DNA of 32,534 nt. It comes from an uncultured Lachnospiraceae bacterium (GTDB lineage Bacteria > Bacillota > Clostridia > Lachnospirales > Lachnospiraceae). Made by a program: the position numbers and the translations under genes. Where the stretch lies: positions 1 to 32,534 of the forward strand of contig CAJUSQ010000017.1 in the NCBI GenBank assembly GCA_910588885.1. Direction: 5' to 3'. Shown here one piece after another: positions 16,411-23,303 of this stretch. Within the stretch, counting starts at the first letter, position 1. Each line of letters opens with the position of its first letter. The notes below the pieces were generated by a model. The model saw only the letters and a program-made list of their open reading frames with translations. It ran no database searches and was not told the origin of the DNA.

Positions 16411-17702
16411 AATCCCGCTCCTTCTGAAAAAAGGCTTAACTGCTGATAGCCGCTTTCCCGGATTTCCCGGGGGATCTGGGTCTTATCCCCCATTAAGCTG
16501 CGGCAGATGTAATCCTCCTCCAGCTTCGTGGGATACATCATACGTCCGCTGCAGGTGATGAAGTATAAGGCCCGTTTCAGCACCACACCGATTTTCTTCA
16601 AATCGGAAAAGGTCAGCACCCCATGCTTCCGGGCCTGAAGGATGCGGCGGGCGGATTTGTAGCCGATACCGGGAACCCGCAGCAGGGTCTGATAGCCGGC
16701 ACGGTTGATTTCCACCGGGAAGCATTCCAAGTGGCGGATGGCCCAGTCACACTTGGGATCCAGGAAAATATTAAAGTTCGGCCGATCCTCCGACAGAAGC
16801 TCCGAAACCTGGAAATGGTAATAGCGCAAAAGCCAGTCCGCCTGATACAGCCGATGTTCCCGCAGCAGAGGCGGCCCGCCGGGCAGCATGGGCAGGGCGG
16901 AATTCTGATTCACATTGACAAAGGCGGAATAGAAGACCCGCTTCAGGCCAAAGTTCTGATATAATCCCTCGGCAACCTGCATTACCTGAAAATCAGTTTC
17001 CGGCGTAGCCCCGATAATCATCTGGGTACTCTGGCCTGCCGGGACGAAACGGGGAGCGTTCCGAACTACCATAAGCTCATGCTTGTTGGCGGTGATGCCG
17101 TTCTGGATCAGACGCATGGGCTTTAAGATCGTCTTGCGGGACTTAAAGGGCGCCAGCTTCTTCAGGCTGTCTGCCGTGGGAAGCTCCAGATTGATACTCA
17201 TCCGATCCGCCAGAAAGCCCGTCTTCTCCACCAGGGCCGCGTCCGCACCGGGAATGGCCTTTACATGAATGTAACCGTTAAATCGGCAGACATACCGCAG
17301 CCGGTATAAGGTCTGGTAAATCAGATCCATGGTATAATCAGGGCTGACCAGCACACCGGAGCTTAGAAACAGCCCTTCGATATAGTTCCGGCGGTAAAAC
17401 TCCATCGTCAGAGTACAGACCTCTTCCGGGGTAAAGGAAACCCGCTTCACATCGTTCTCACAGCTGTTCTGGCAGTAGGAGCAGTTAAAGACACATTCAT
17501 TGGTAAATAAGATCTTCAAGAGGGATACGCAGCGCCCGTCTGCGGAAAAGGTATGGCAGATGCCGGGAGCAAGGCAATTCCCCATACTCTTTCCGTTCCC
17601 GCCCCGGTCAATACCGCTGGAGGTACAGGCTACGTCATATTTGGCTGCATCGGATAATATCGTAAGCTTTTCCATCAGGCTCATATCCTGAGTAATCTGC
17701 AT
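16398..17702 (-). CDS. Putative DNA modification/repair radical SAM protein with HhH motif (TIGR03916-like)
   Basis: This 434-residue radical SAM enzyme has the cluster motif CX3CX2C at C70, C74 and C77 (NECVFNCSYC). Four further conserved cysteines (C26, C43, C49, C58) lie in the preceding segment GICHTFSADGRC. Near the C terminus LLRVPGIGYKSARRIL is a helix-hairpin-helix DNA-binding motif. This combination matches the family annotated as putative DNA modification/repair radical SAM protein, always paired with a DUF4130 protein as here. The substrate is unknown. I start it at ATG 17702, preceded by GGTGAC; an upstream ATG (17792) lies in the promoter. Two LexA-like operators flank the promoter. 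Confidence 0.88.
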   Translation of the reverse strand: MQITQDMSLMEKLTILSDAAKYDVACTSSGIDRGGNGKSMGNCLAPGICHTFSADGRCVSLLKILFTNECVFNCSYCQNSCENDVKRVSFTPEEVCTLTMEFYRRNYIEGLFLSSGVLVSPDYTMDLIYQTLYRLRYVCRFNGYIHVKAIPGADAALVEKTGFLADRMSINLELPTADSLKKLAPFKSRKTILKPMRLIQNGITANKHELMVVRNAPRFVPAGQSTQMIIGATPETDFQVMQVAEGLYQNFGLKRVFYSAFVNVNQNSALPMLPGGPPLLREHRLYQADWLLRYYHFQVSELLSEDRPNFNIFLDPKCDWAIRHLECFPVEINRAGYQTLLRVPGIGYKSARRILQARKHGVLTFSDLKKIGVVLKRALYFITCSGRMMYPTKLEEDYICRSLMGDKTQIPREIRESGYQQLSLFSEGAGLCIS

Positions 17703-17731
17703 AATGTCACCACTTTCCCGGAAATTTGGAA

Positions 17732-17745
17732 CAAACGTATGTTCT
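17732..17745 (-). promoter_or_regulatory. LexA (SOS) box 1, downstream of the -10
   Basis: Read on the minus strand this is AGAACATACGTTTG, which agrees with the Bacillus/Firmicutes LexA consensus CGAACRNRYGTTYG at every position except the first. It lies at about the predicted transcription start of the radical SAM gene, 30 bp upstream of its ATG, where a repressor would block transcription. Confidence 0.65.
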
Positions 17746-17751
17746 GAATTA

Positions 17752-17780
17752 ACTTTACCACAGAATAAAAAGAATTGCAA
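17752..17780 (-). promoter_or_regulatory. Promoter of the radical SAM-DUF4130 operon
   Basis: On the minus strand TTGCAA (17780-17775) and TAAAGT (17757-17752) are separated by 17 bp. The hexamers are moderate matches. The promoter is bracketed by LexA-like boxes on both sides. Confidence 0.5.
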
Positions 17781-17789
17781 GAGAAAAAA

Positions 17790-17803
17790 CAAAAATATGT
17801 TCG
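17790..17803 (-). promoter_or_regulatory. LexA (SOS) box 2, upstream of the -35
   Basis: On the minus strand this is CGAACATATTTTTG, matching CGAACRNRYGTTYG at all but one position (T for the G of GTT). The half-site CGAACATAT is perfect. It lies 10 bp upstream of the predicted -35 of the radical SAM gene and 67 bp upstream of the rdgB-like start on the other strand, so it could affect both genes. Confidence 0.6.
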
Positions 17804-17869
17804 GAACTTTTGTTTGGGTACAGGGTTCAGGAAGTACGGGCAGAAAACAATCGAAAGAAGGAAAACGTT

Positions 17870-18502
17870 ATGAAAATGATATACGGAACGACAAATGAAG
17901 GAAAACTGGCCATGGTACGGCGTGCCCTGGCGGATATGCCGGAAATAGAGCTGATGGGCTTAAAGGAATTGGGGCCTGCCCTTCCGGTGCCGGAAGAAAC
18001 CGGAACGACCCCTTTGGAAAATGCCCGGATCAAAGGGCTGGCCTATTACCGGGCTTTTCGGATGCCGGTATTATCCAGCGACACCGGACTGTACCTGGAA
18101 GGAATCAAAGAAGAACTGCAGCCGGGGGTTCATGTGCGTACGGTGGGCGGAAGGTGCCTGGCAGACGAAGAAATGACGGAATATTACAGTAATTTAGCAA
18201 AAAAATATGGAGATATAATCGCACAATATCAAAACGCGGCCTGTCTGGTGTGGGACGAAACACATCTTTACGAATGCACGGATGAACGTCTGTCCGGCTC
18301 TAAGTTTTTACTGACCGCAGTTCCCCATCCAAGGCGGGAGCCGGGCTTTCCGCTGGATTGCCTGTCCCGGGATTTGGCAACCCACGCTTATTACTACGAT
18401 ATGGAGGGGGAGCAGCAGGACGATGTGACCTTTGCAAAAGGAATTGCGGATTTTTTCCGGGAAGCATTGAAAATGCGGGCTCAAATACAGGAACGGGAAT
18501 AG
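17870..18502 (+). CDS. RdgB/HAM1-like non-canonical purine NTP pyrophosphatase
   Basis: This 210-residue protein resembles the Ham1/RdgB family, which hydrolyses dITP and XTP to keep damaged purines out of DNA. It has TTNEGK (6-11) where the family has a (T/S)xNxxK nucleotide-binding motif, ENARIKG, and SSDTGLYL in place of the usual DDSGL metal site, followed by QPGVHVRTVGG. It diverges from classical RdgB in its second half, so the substrate may differ. ATG 17870 follows AAGGA; the earlier in-frame ATG (17810) lies in the regulatory region. It is divergent from the SOS-like radical SAM operon, with a 167-bp shared intergenic region. Confidence 0.8.
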   Translation: MKMIYGTTNEGKLAMVRRALADMPEIELMGLKELGPALPVPEETGTTPLENARIKGLAYYRAFRMPVLSSDTGLYLEGIKEELQPGVHVRTVGGRCLADEEMTEYYSNLAKKYGDIIAQYQNAACLVWDETHLYECTDERLSGSKFLLTAVPHPRREPGFPLDCLSRDLATHAYYYDMEGEQQDDVTFAKGIADFFREALKMRAQIQERE

Positions 18503-18646
18503 CAAAAAAGTTTGAGAATAAAAGGTACAAACAGAGATTTTTTGTGCATATTAACGGAACGGGGAATGGAAGGAAAAGGAGAACCCCAAATTTTTTACAA
18601 AAAATATATGCTTTTCTGCCAGAAAATCCAAAATAACTCCTTTATA

Positions 18647-18660
18647 CTTGTAATTACAAG
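18647..18660. promoter_or_regulatory. Perfect 14-bp palindrome upstream of the UroD-family gene
   Basis: CTTGTAATTACAAG is a perfect palindrome located 55 bp before the start codon and overlaps a -10-like TATACT (18643-18648). It looks like an operator for a dimeric repressor. A small CTCCGC/GCGGAG hairpin (18676-18691) lies just before the ribosome site. The cognate regulator is not in the window as far as I can tell. Confidence 0.4.
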
Positions 18661-18715
18661 AAATGGATTGAAGTCCTCCGCAAAAGCGGAGAGATAAAGG
18701 AGGAACAAGGATCAT

Positions 18716-19729
18716 ATGAAGAGAAATATGAAACAATGGGTAGCGGACACCTTAGCAGCACAGGAAAAGAAACCGATGCCGGTATTATCTTTCCCGGCAA
18801 TCCAGATGATGGATATCACAGTGAAAGAACTGATTTCCAGCAGCGATTTGCAGGCAAAGGGCATGAAGCTGGTAGCAGACAGAGTGGATGCAGCCGCAGC
18901 GGTAAGCCTGATGGATCTGTCCCTGGAAGCGGAATGCTTCGGTTCTACCATCCGGTTTTCCGATGATGAAGTACCTACGGTTATCGGCAGCGTCGTTTCT
19001 TCTGAAGAAGAAGCAGATGCCCTTGCAGTTCCCGAAATCGGTGCCGGAAGAACCGCTATTTATATAGAAGCAATCGAGAAAGCAGCCAAGATGATCGAAG
19101 ACAGGCCGGTGCTGGCAGGCGTAATCGGGCCGTTTTCCCTGGCAGGCAGATTGATGGACGTATCCGAAGCCATGGTTTACTGCTACGACGAACCGGATAT
19201 GGTACATACGGTTCTTGAAAAAGTTACTGAATTCATAATCAAATACTGTAAAGAATATAAAAGGGTCGGCGCCAACGGCGTGGTAGTGGCAGAGCCTTTG
19301 GCAGGACTGCTTTCCCCCGCACTGGCAGAAGAATTTTCCGCCGATTATATGAAGAAGATTGTAGAAGCCGTACAGGACGACGAATTCGTTGTAGTATATC
19401 ATAACTGCGGAAACTGTGTAATCCAGCAGATTGATTCCATCTTAAGCATCGGCGCTCCGGTTCTTCACTTTGGAAACGCCATTGATATGGCAGAGATTAT
19501 GCCTTTGATTCCGGCAGATATGGTTGCGGCAGGTAACATCGATCCCGCTTCCCAGTTCCGGAACGGTACGCCGGATTCCATTAAGGCCGCTACCAAGGAA
19601 TTAATGGAAAAATGCACGAAATTCCCGAACTTTGTTATTTCTTCCGGCTGCGACATCCCGCCTCTTTCCAAGTGGGAAAATATCGAAGCATTCTTCGAAG
19701 CCGTTCAGGAATTTTATGAAGGAAAATAA
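18716..19729 (+). CDS. Uroporphyrinogen decarboxylase-family (MtaA/CmuA-like) methyltransferase
   Basis: This 337-residue protein has the UroD/MtaA fold. The zinc site of the corrinoid methyltransferase branch is visible as H and C in YHNCGNC (about 229-231) and a C-terminal cysteine in SSGCDIPP (about 309-312), so a methylcobamide:thiol transferase role is more likely than heme synthesis. The sequence IGPFSLAG and GNIDPASQF are also typical of this branch. No corrinoid protein or substrate-specific methyltransferase is adjacent, so substrate is unknown. AGGAGG (18698-18703) and a closer AAGGA precede ATG 18716. The gene is monocistronic, closed by a hairpin terminator at 19862-19890. Confidence 0.82.
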   Translation: MKRNMKQWVADTLAAQEKKPMPVLSFPAIQMMDITVKELISSSDLQAKGMKLVADRVDAAAAVSLMDLSLEAECFGSTIRFSDDEVPTVIGSVVSSEEEADALAVPEIGAGRTAIYIEAIEKAAKMIEDRPVLAGVIGPFSLAGRLMDVSEAMVYCYDEPDMVHTVLEKVTEFIIKYCKEYKRVGANGVVVAEPLAGLLSPALAEEFSADYMKKIVEAVQDDEFVVVYHNCGNCVIQQIDSILSIGAPVLHFGNAIDMAEIMPLIPADMVAAGNIDPASQFRNGTPDSIKAATKELMEKCTKFPNFVISSGCDIPPLSKWENIEAFFEAVQEFYEGK

Positions 19730-19749
19730 ATCCGTGAGGGTTTTACAGC

Positions 19750-19780
19750 CCGGCCGCTTAAGGCGTTATTGAGCGGCCGG
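19750..19780. terminator. GC-rich hairpin after the UroD-family gene
   Basis: CCGGCCGCT (19750-19758) pairs perfectly with AGCGGCCGG (19772-19780) around a 13-base loop. No T tract follows. It may protect the mRNA 3' end upstream of the true terminator at 19862. Confidence 0.35.
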
Positions 19781-19861
19781 CCCCAATGGCAGGCTGCGGA
19801 ATGGCCAGCCGGAGACGGGCCAAGAGTCAGACTAAAATAGAAAAGCAGGAAAGGGCAGAAG

Positions 19862-19890
19862 AAGCAGGATGCCTTTTTCCTGCTTTTTCT
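19862..19890 (+). terminator. Rho-independent terminator of the UroD-family gene
   Basis: AAGCAGGA (19862-19869) pairs with TCCTGCTT (19878-19885) and continues into TTTTTCT. The position, 130 bp after the stop and just before the SpoIID promoter, separates the two units. Confidence 0.7.
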
Positions 19891-19908
19891 GTGTGTTGGC
19901 CAAGGGAC

Positions 19909-19937
19909 ACATATTTTACCCCTTCCGATCATATACT
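19909..19937 (+). promoter_or_regulatory. Sigma-E-like sporulation promoter of spoIID
   Basis: ACATATT (19909-19915), a 14-bp spacer and CATATACT (19930-19937) match the sigma-E pattern of ATATT at -35 and CATACANT at -10, with one mismatch in the -10. SpoIID is a known mother-cell sigma-E target, so the promoter type fits the gene. The start codon is 35 bp downstream of the -10. Confidence 0.6.
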
Positions 19938-19971
19938 GCAAGGACAAGGAATCCCCTTTAAGGAGCAGCTT

Positions 19972-20871
19972 GTGAAAGAAAAAATAAAAACCTTTTTCTG
20001 TATCTTATTTTTAATATGTGTCCTGCCCTATCTGATCACCATATGCCTGAAAGAAAAGAACCAGGAGCCCAAGGCGGAAGAAACCATTGCCGATCTGCCG
20101 GGAGAAGGGGATATGGATGTGGAAAATTACCTCTTAGGAGTTCTTGCAGCGGAAATTTCCGTCAATTATGAGCCGGAAACCATCAAGGCCCAGGCAGTGA
20201 TTGCCCGAACAAATCTGATGGCAGCCATAGAAGCCGGTACGGATCTGCCGGAAAGCCTGTCCCGGGAAGAGCTGCAGAAGCTCTGGGGTGAAGAAGGCTT
20301 TACAGACGGCTATCAGAAGCTGGCAAAGGCGGTAGAAGGCACCCGGGGCGTTGTAATGACCTATCAGGGCAGCTATCCCTATGCAGCCTATCATGCGGTC
20401 AGTGCAGGCTATACCCGGAGCGCGAAGGAAGCCTTGGGAAATGAAAATATGCCCTGGCTGGAAGGGACGGACAGCCGGACGGATATTCCCTCCGAGGATT
20501 TTTTAAAGGTAGTCTTTTTTGAAAAAAAGGAGTTTGTCCAACGCCTTCGGTCTGCCTTCGGGGAGATTGCCCTTTCAGAGGAAAATCCCCTGGAAAATAT
20601 CGCGGTAGCGGCCCGGGACGGCGGGGAGTACGTGCTTCAGATTGATGTTGGGGGAAAAACCGTTTCCGGGGAAGAGTTCCGCAATGCCTTGGAGCTGCCC
20701 TCTGCCTGTCTGTATTACAAAGAAGTGGAAGGGAAGATCCGGATTGTAACAAAAGGTCTGGGCCATGGCCTGGGGATGAGCCAGTACGGCGCAAATGTCC
20801 TGGCGAAAGGCGGCAGCAGTTATCGGGATATTTTGAATTATTATTTTAAAAATATTGAGATTTCTGATTAA
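19972..20871 (+). CDS. spoIID: Stage II sporulation protein D (engulfment peptidoglycan hydrolase)
   Basis: SpoIID is a membrane-anchored lytic transglycosylase of the mother cell that drives engulfment together with SpoIIP and SpoIIM. The 299-residue product starts with GTG 19972, six bases after AAGGAG; the longer reading frame upstream runs through the terminator and promoter and is not used. A membrane helix (about 7-26) is followed by the SpoIID domain: NYLLGVLAAEI with the catalytic-type glutamate, KAQAVIARTNL, AYHAVSAGYT and the C-terminal GHGLGMSQYGAN, all family signatures. The next gene, 55 bp downstream, is a SpoIIQ-like M23 protein. Confidence 0.93.
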   Translation: MKEKIKTFFCILFLICVLPYLITICLKEKNQEPKAEETIADLPGEGDMDVENYLLGVLAAEISVNYEPETIKAQAVIARTNLMAAIEAGTDLPESLSREELQKLWGEEGFTDGYQKLAKAVEGTRGVVMTYQGSYPYAAYHAVSAGYTRSAKEALGNENMPWLEGTDSRTDIPSEDFLKVVFFEKKEFVQRLRSAFGEIALSEENPLENIAVAARDGGEYVLQIDVGGKTVSGEEFRNALELPSACLYYKEVEGKIRIVTKGLGHGLGMSQYGANVLAKGGSSYRDILNYYFKNIEISD

Positions 20872-20926
20872 AAATTGAAATTGAGGAAATGCTATTATCA
20901 AAATAAGGAAAATGGATGGTGATAGC

Positions 20927-21775
20927 ATGAAAAAAAGTAATAAAACAGTTACCTTTTTAAAGCAGAAATCTTATTTGCTGGCATCAATTCTGATGCTGGT
21001 GGCAGTATTCGGAATGACGGGTATGTACATTTCCGAGCAAAGAAGCGAGCAAAAAGAACAGGCCAGACTGGAACAGGAACAGAAGGAGCAGGAAGAGCTG
21101 GCAAAGCAGGAGCAGAAAGAACCGGAAACGGCAGCCGTGGATCAGGTCATCCGGCCGGAAAACGATGATTTTCTGGATGCCCCGGATGTAGTGACCTCCA
21201 AGGAAGAACAGCCGGTGGAAGAGCCGGAACAGCCGGCAGAAGAAGCGGCAGAGGAAACGGCAAATCCGGAAACAACGGAGGAATCCAAAGAGGAGTCCGG
21301 GAAAAAGCAGCCGGCAAAGGAAACCACAGCCGTATCCCAGGAACCGGAGCTGCATTTTGATGCGGCCCAGATGGGATGGCCCTTGCAGGGCGCCGTCCTG
21401 ATGGACTATAATGTGGAGCAGACCATATATTTCAAAACCCTGGATCAGTACAAGTACAATCCCGCCATTATTATTCAGGGAAATGTCAATGATAAAGTAC
21501 TTTCCGTGGCAGACGGGATTGTCAGCAATATTGAAACCAATGAAGTTACCGGATGCGTCGTTACGGTGGATCTGGGCGACGGCTATACTGCCGTATACGG
21601 CCAGCTGAAGGAAGTGCCCCTTCATGCCGGAGATTATGTGGAAGCCGGGGCTACGATCGGCTACGTCAGTGAACCCACCAAATATTTCTCCATGGAAGGT
21701 GCGAACCTGTATTTCCAGATGATCAAAGACAATGAAACCATTGACCCCATGGAATTTTTACAGATCGAAGAGTAA
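20927..21775 (+). CDS. SpoIIQ-like degenerate M23/LytM protein
   Basis: This 282-residue membrane-anchored protein has a helix at about 13-34, a Glu/Gln/Lys-rich coiled-coil stretch (about 38-60), an acidic Pro/Glu linker, and a LytM/M23-type domain from about 145 (GWPLQGAVL to the end). The zinc ligands of active M23 enzymes are missing: AIIIQG replaces HxGxD and LYFQM replaces HLHF. SpoIIQ of Bacillus is also a LytM domain that binds SpoIIIAH across the septum rather than cutting wall. Together with the adjacent spoIID this makes a SpoIIQ role likely. I start at ATG 20927 rather than 20912 because GGTGAT precedes it. Confidence 0.75.
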   Translation: MKKSNKTVTFLKQKSYLLASILMLVAVFGMTGMYISEQRSEQKEQARLEQEQKEQEELAKQEQKEPETAAVDQVIRPENDDFLDAPDVVTSKEEQPVEEPEQPAEEAAEETANPETTEESKEESGKKQPAKETTAVSQEPELHFDAAQMGWPLQGAVLMDYNVEQTIYFKTLDQYKYNPAIIIQGNVNDKVLSVADGIVSNIETNEVTGCVVTVDLGDGYTAVYGQLKEVPLHAGDYVEAGATIGYVSEPTKYFSMEGANLYFQMIKDNETIDPMEFLQIEE

Positions 21776-21867
21776 ATAGAACTGCCTAAAACCTCGGCAT
21801 TACGCCGGGGGGATGCAGGGCAAGGATGTCTTTGGGAAAAATCTTTGCATTTTGAAAATGGATTAGC

Positions 21868-21873
21868 TATAAT
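21868..21873 (+). promoter_or_regulatory. Candidate promoter upstream of the GIY-YIG gene
   Basis: A perfect TATAAT at 21868-21873 has TTGCAT 17 bp upstream (21845-21850). Transcripts from here would run at once into the imperfect hairpin at 21893-21947, so this could be an attenuated leader or a short RNA. Confidence 0.35.
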
Positions 21874-21886
21874 AAAAGATATGCGT

Positions 21887-21953
21887 AACAAAATGGGCGT
21901 TGGCGGATATAATATAAAAGAAGCAACAATCCGCAATCGCTCATTTTTTACCG
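21887..21953 (+). terminator. Imperfect stem with T run: terminator, attenuator or end of a short RNA
   Basis: An arm near 21893-21908 (ATGGGCGTTGGCGGAT) pairs with ATCCGCAATCGCTCAT near 21929-21944, with two mismatches and one G-T pair, and TTTTTT follows. It lies between the SpoIIQ-like gene and the GIY-YIG gene. It could end the sporulation operon or attenuate the GIY-YIG gene. A further small hairpin, TGAGGCC/GGCCTCA, lies near 22017-22034. Confidence 0.45.
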
Positions 21954-22052
21954 CACTTGTTTCGGGAATCCAAAGATTCAGGTTAAGATACTATTTTGTC
22001 GATTGCTTCACATAGATGAGGCCCCTGGCCTCACTACATAGGCGGGAATAAA

Positions 22053-22430
22053 ATGAACGTAACATATATTTTAAAATGCAGTGACGGGACGCTGTATACC
22101 GGATGGACCAACGACATTCAAAAACGGCTGAAAGCCCACAATGAAGGGCATGGGGCAAAATATACCCGGGGCAGGACTCCGGTGGAGCTGGTGTATCTGG
22201 AGGAATTTGAGACAAAGCAGGAAGCCATGAAGCGGGAGACTGCCATTAAGCGGTTGAAGAAAAAGGACAAGCATAAACTAATTGCCGCTTATGAATCACA
22301 TAAGCGGCATATTTGCTACAAAAAAGTACATCATGATAAAGTGGCAGGCGCTTCCGGCCATAACGAAGAGATGGAAAATCTCATGGGAGCCGAAGTTTTT
22401 GTGCCTGGAATTGAAAATCGGCAGCTTTAA
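22053..22430 (+). CDS. GIY-YIG nuclease-superfamily protein with run-on C terminus
   Basis: The first 80 residues are a typical small UvrC/YhbQ-like GIY-YIG domain: YILKCSDGTLYTGWTND, then KRLKAHNEGHGAKYT, RTPVELVY and a Lys-rich KRLKKKDKHKL helix. Such proteins usually end soon after this. Here the frame stays open for about 40 more residues and overlaps the convergent hemolysin III gene by 135 bp. The extra part has no recognisable motif, and a perfect hairpin at 22284-22308 interrupts it. The natural transcript may end at that hairpin, or the stop codon may have been lost. Cellular role unknown; the family acts on DNA or DNA damage in some members. Confidence 0.8.
   Translation: MNVTYILKCSDGTLYTGWTNDIQKRLKAHNEGHGAKYTRGRTPVELVYLEEFETKQEAMKRETAIKRLKKKDKHKLIAAYESHKRHICYKKVHHDKVAGASGHNEEMENLMGAEVFVPGIENRQL
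22284..22308. terminator. Hairpin where GIY-YIG and hemolysin III genes overlap
   Basis: GCCGCTTATG (22284-22293) pairs perfectly with CATAAGCGGC (22299-22308) around AATCA. The hemolysin III stop codon is in the loop region. It may act on both strands, though neither side has a T tract. Confidence 0.45.
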
Positions 22431-22961
22431 TGCGTAGATGATACCGCCTGCCGTATAGACGATCCCGCCGGCCAGCAGCCAAAGGAACGCCGCCTGGGGA
22501 AGGGAGTTCAGAATCTGGGTAAATGCCAGGACACAAACCCAGCCCATGGCAATGTAAAGGACGGAGGAAAACCATTTGGGACAAGTAATCCAGAATGCCT
22601 TTACCAGGATTCCTGCAATGGCGATGCCCCAGACAAGGGCTAAAAGGCCGTATCCCGTGGCGCCGCCCAAAACGATGACGCAGACCGGCGTGTAAGTCCC
22701 GGCAATCAGTACAAAAATCATCATATGGTCGATTTTCCGCAGGATCCGGTTGGCCCGCTCCGACAGATCCAGGGCATGATAGGTGGCGCTTGCGCCGTAG
22801 AGCAGGATCATACTCAGCATGAATATCCCAAGGGAAATCACGTGAAGGCGGTCCGGATTGGTGGAAGCCTTAATCAATAAAGGTGTGGCGGAAAAAGCAG
22901 CCATCAGCATCCCGATAAAATGAGTAATGGAGCTTCCCGGGTCTTTTAAATGAAATTTCAT
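22296..22961 (-). CDS. Hemolysin III family membrane protein (PAQR/TrhA type)
   Basis: This 221-residue protein has seven predicted hydrophobic helices, as in the hemolysin III/adipoQ receptor-like family. The metal-site histidines are visible in ATYHALD (about residues 60-66) and in the C-terminal HEIFHLFVMAGSACHF, an HxxxH plus H arrangement of the family. In bacteria it is linked to membrane energetics and lipid homeostasis; the hemolysin name is historical. It is transcribed alone, convergent with the GIY-YIG gene. A 21-bp palindrome lies about 120 bp upstream. Confidence 0.9.
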   Translation of the reverse strand: MKFHLKDPGSSITHFIGMLMAAFSATPLLIKASTNPDRLHVISLGIFMLSMILLYGASATYHALDLSERANRILRKIDHMMIFVLIAGTYTPVCVIVLGGATGYGLLALVWGIAIAGILVKAFWITCPKWFSSVLYIAMGWVCVLAFTQILNSLPQAAFLWLLAGGIVYTAGGIIYALKLPIFNSRHKNFGSHEIFHLFVMAGSACHFIMMYFFVANMPLM

Positions 22962-23078
22962 GTAATCATCTCCTGTCTGAAATGTGCATATGATCCGGAG
23001 ATGAAAATGGCCGGAACCATTTCAATATCCAAACCATGTGTATATTAGTATCATATGATGAAATGTAAAAAATATACC

Positions 23079-23099
23079 ATATAGTTTTAAAAACTATAT
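23079..23099. promoter_or_regulatory. Perfect 21-bp palindrome between hemolysin III and helicase genes
   Basis: Arms ATATAGTTTT (23079-23088) and AAAACTATAT (23090-23099) flank a single A. It lies in the divergent 342-bp intergenic region and looks like an operator. A shorter palindrome, ATCATATGAT, sits at about 23051-23060. No other gene is seen in this gap apart from the helicase leader. Confidence 0.4.
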
Positions 23100-23151
23100 A
23101 TGAGATAAATGGATACTACCACAAAATGGAACGGAAGTCAAGAGGTAATGA

Positions 23152-23180
23152 TTGACTTTAGTGAAATGTTCTGTTATCAT
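23152..23180 (+). promoter_or_regulatory. Promoter of the DEAD-box helicase gene
   Basis: TTGACT (23152-23157), a 17-bp spacer and TATCAT (23175-23180) form a good sigma-A promoter. Transcription would begin near 23187, giving a leader of about 115 bases. Confidence 0.7.
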
Positions 23181-23188
23181 GGGAAAGA

Positions 23189-23226
23189 TTCCTAACTGTG
23201 AAGATCTCCAGTGGCACAGTTAGGAA
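23189..23226 (+). promoter_or_regulatory. 5'-terminal hairpin in the helicase leader
   Basis: TTCCTAACTGTG (23189-23200) pairs perfectly over 12 bp with CACAGTTAGGAA (23215-23226) around a 14-base loop. It would form at the very 5' end of the mRNA. A small reading frame (ATG 23242, stop 23335-23337, 31 codons) follows and overlaps the helicase start in another frame. Both could regulate translation, as leaders of RNA helicase genes often do. Confidence 0.45.
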
Positions 23227-23303
23227 TGGATCAGATCATATATGAAAACCAAGAATCAGGATTGCAGCTCACAGTCCTCCCAGAAAGGAATTATTATTAA
23301 AAA

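Noticed and set aside
19786..19971. N-terminal extension of SpoIID
   Set aside because: The stretch contains a terminator with T tail and a sigma-E-like promoter; GTG 19972 has an ideal ribosome site and a membrane helix right after it.
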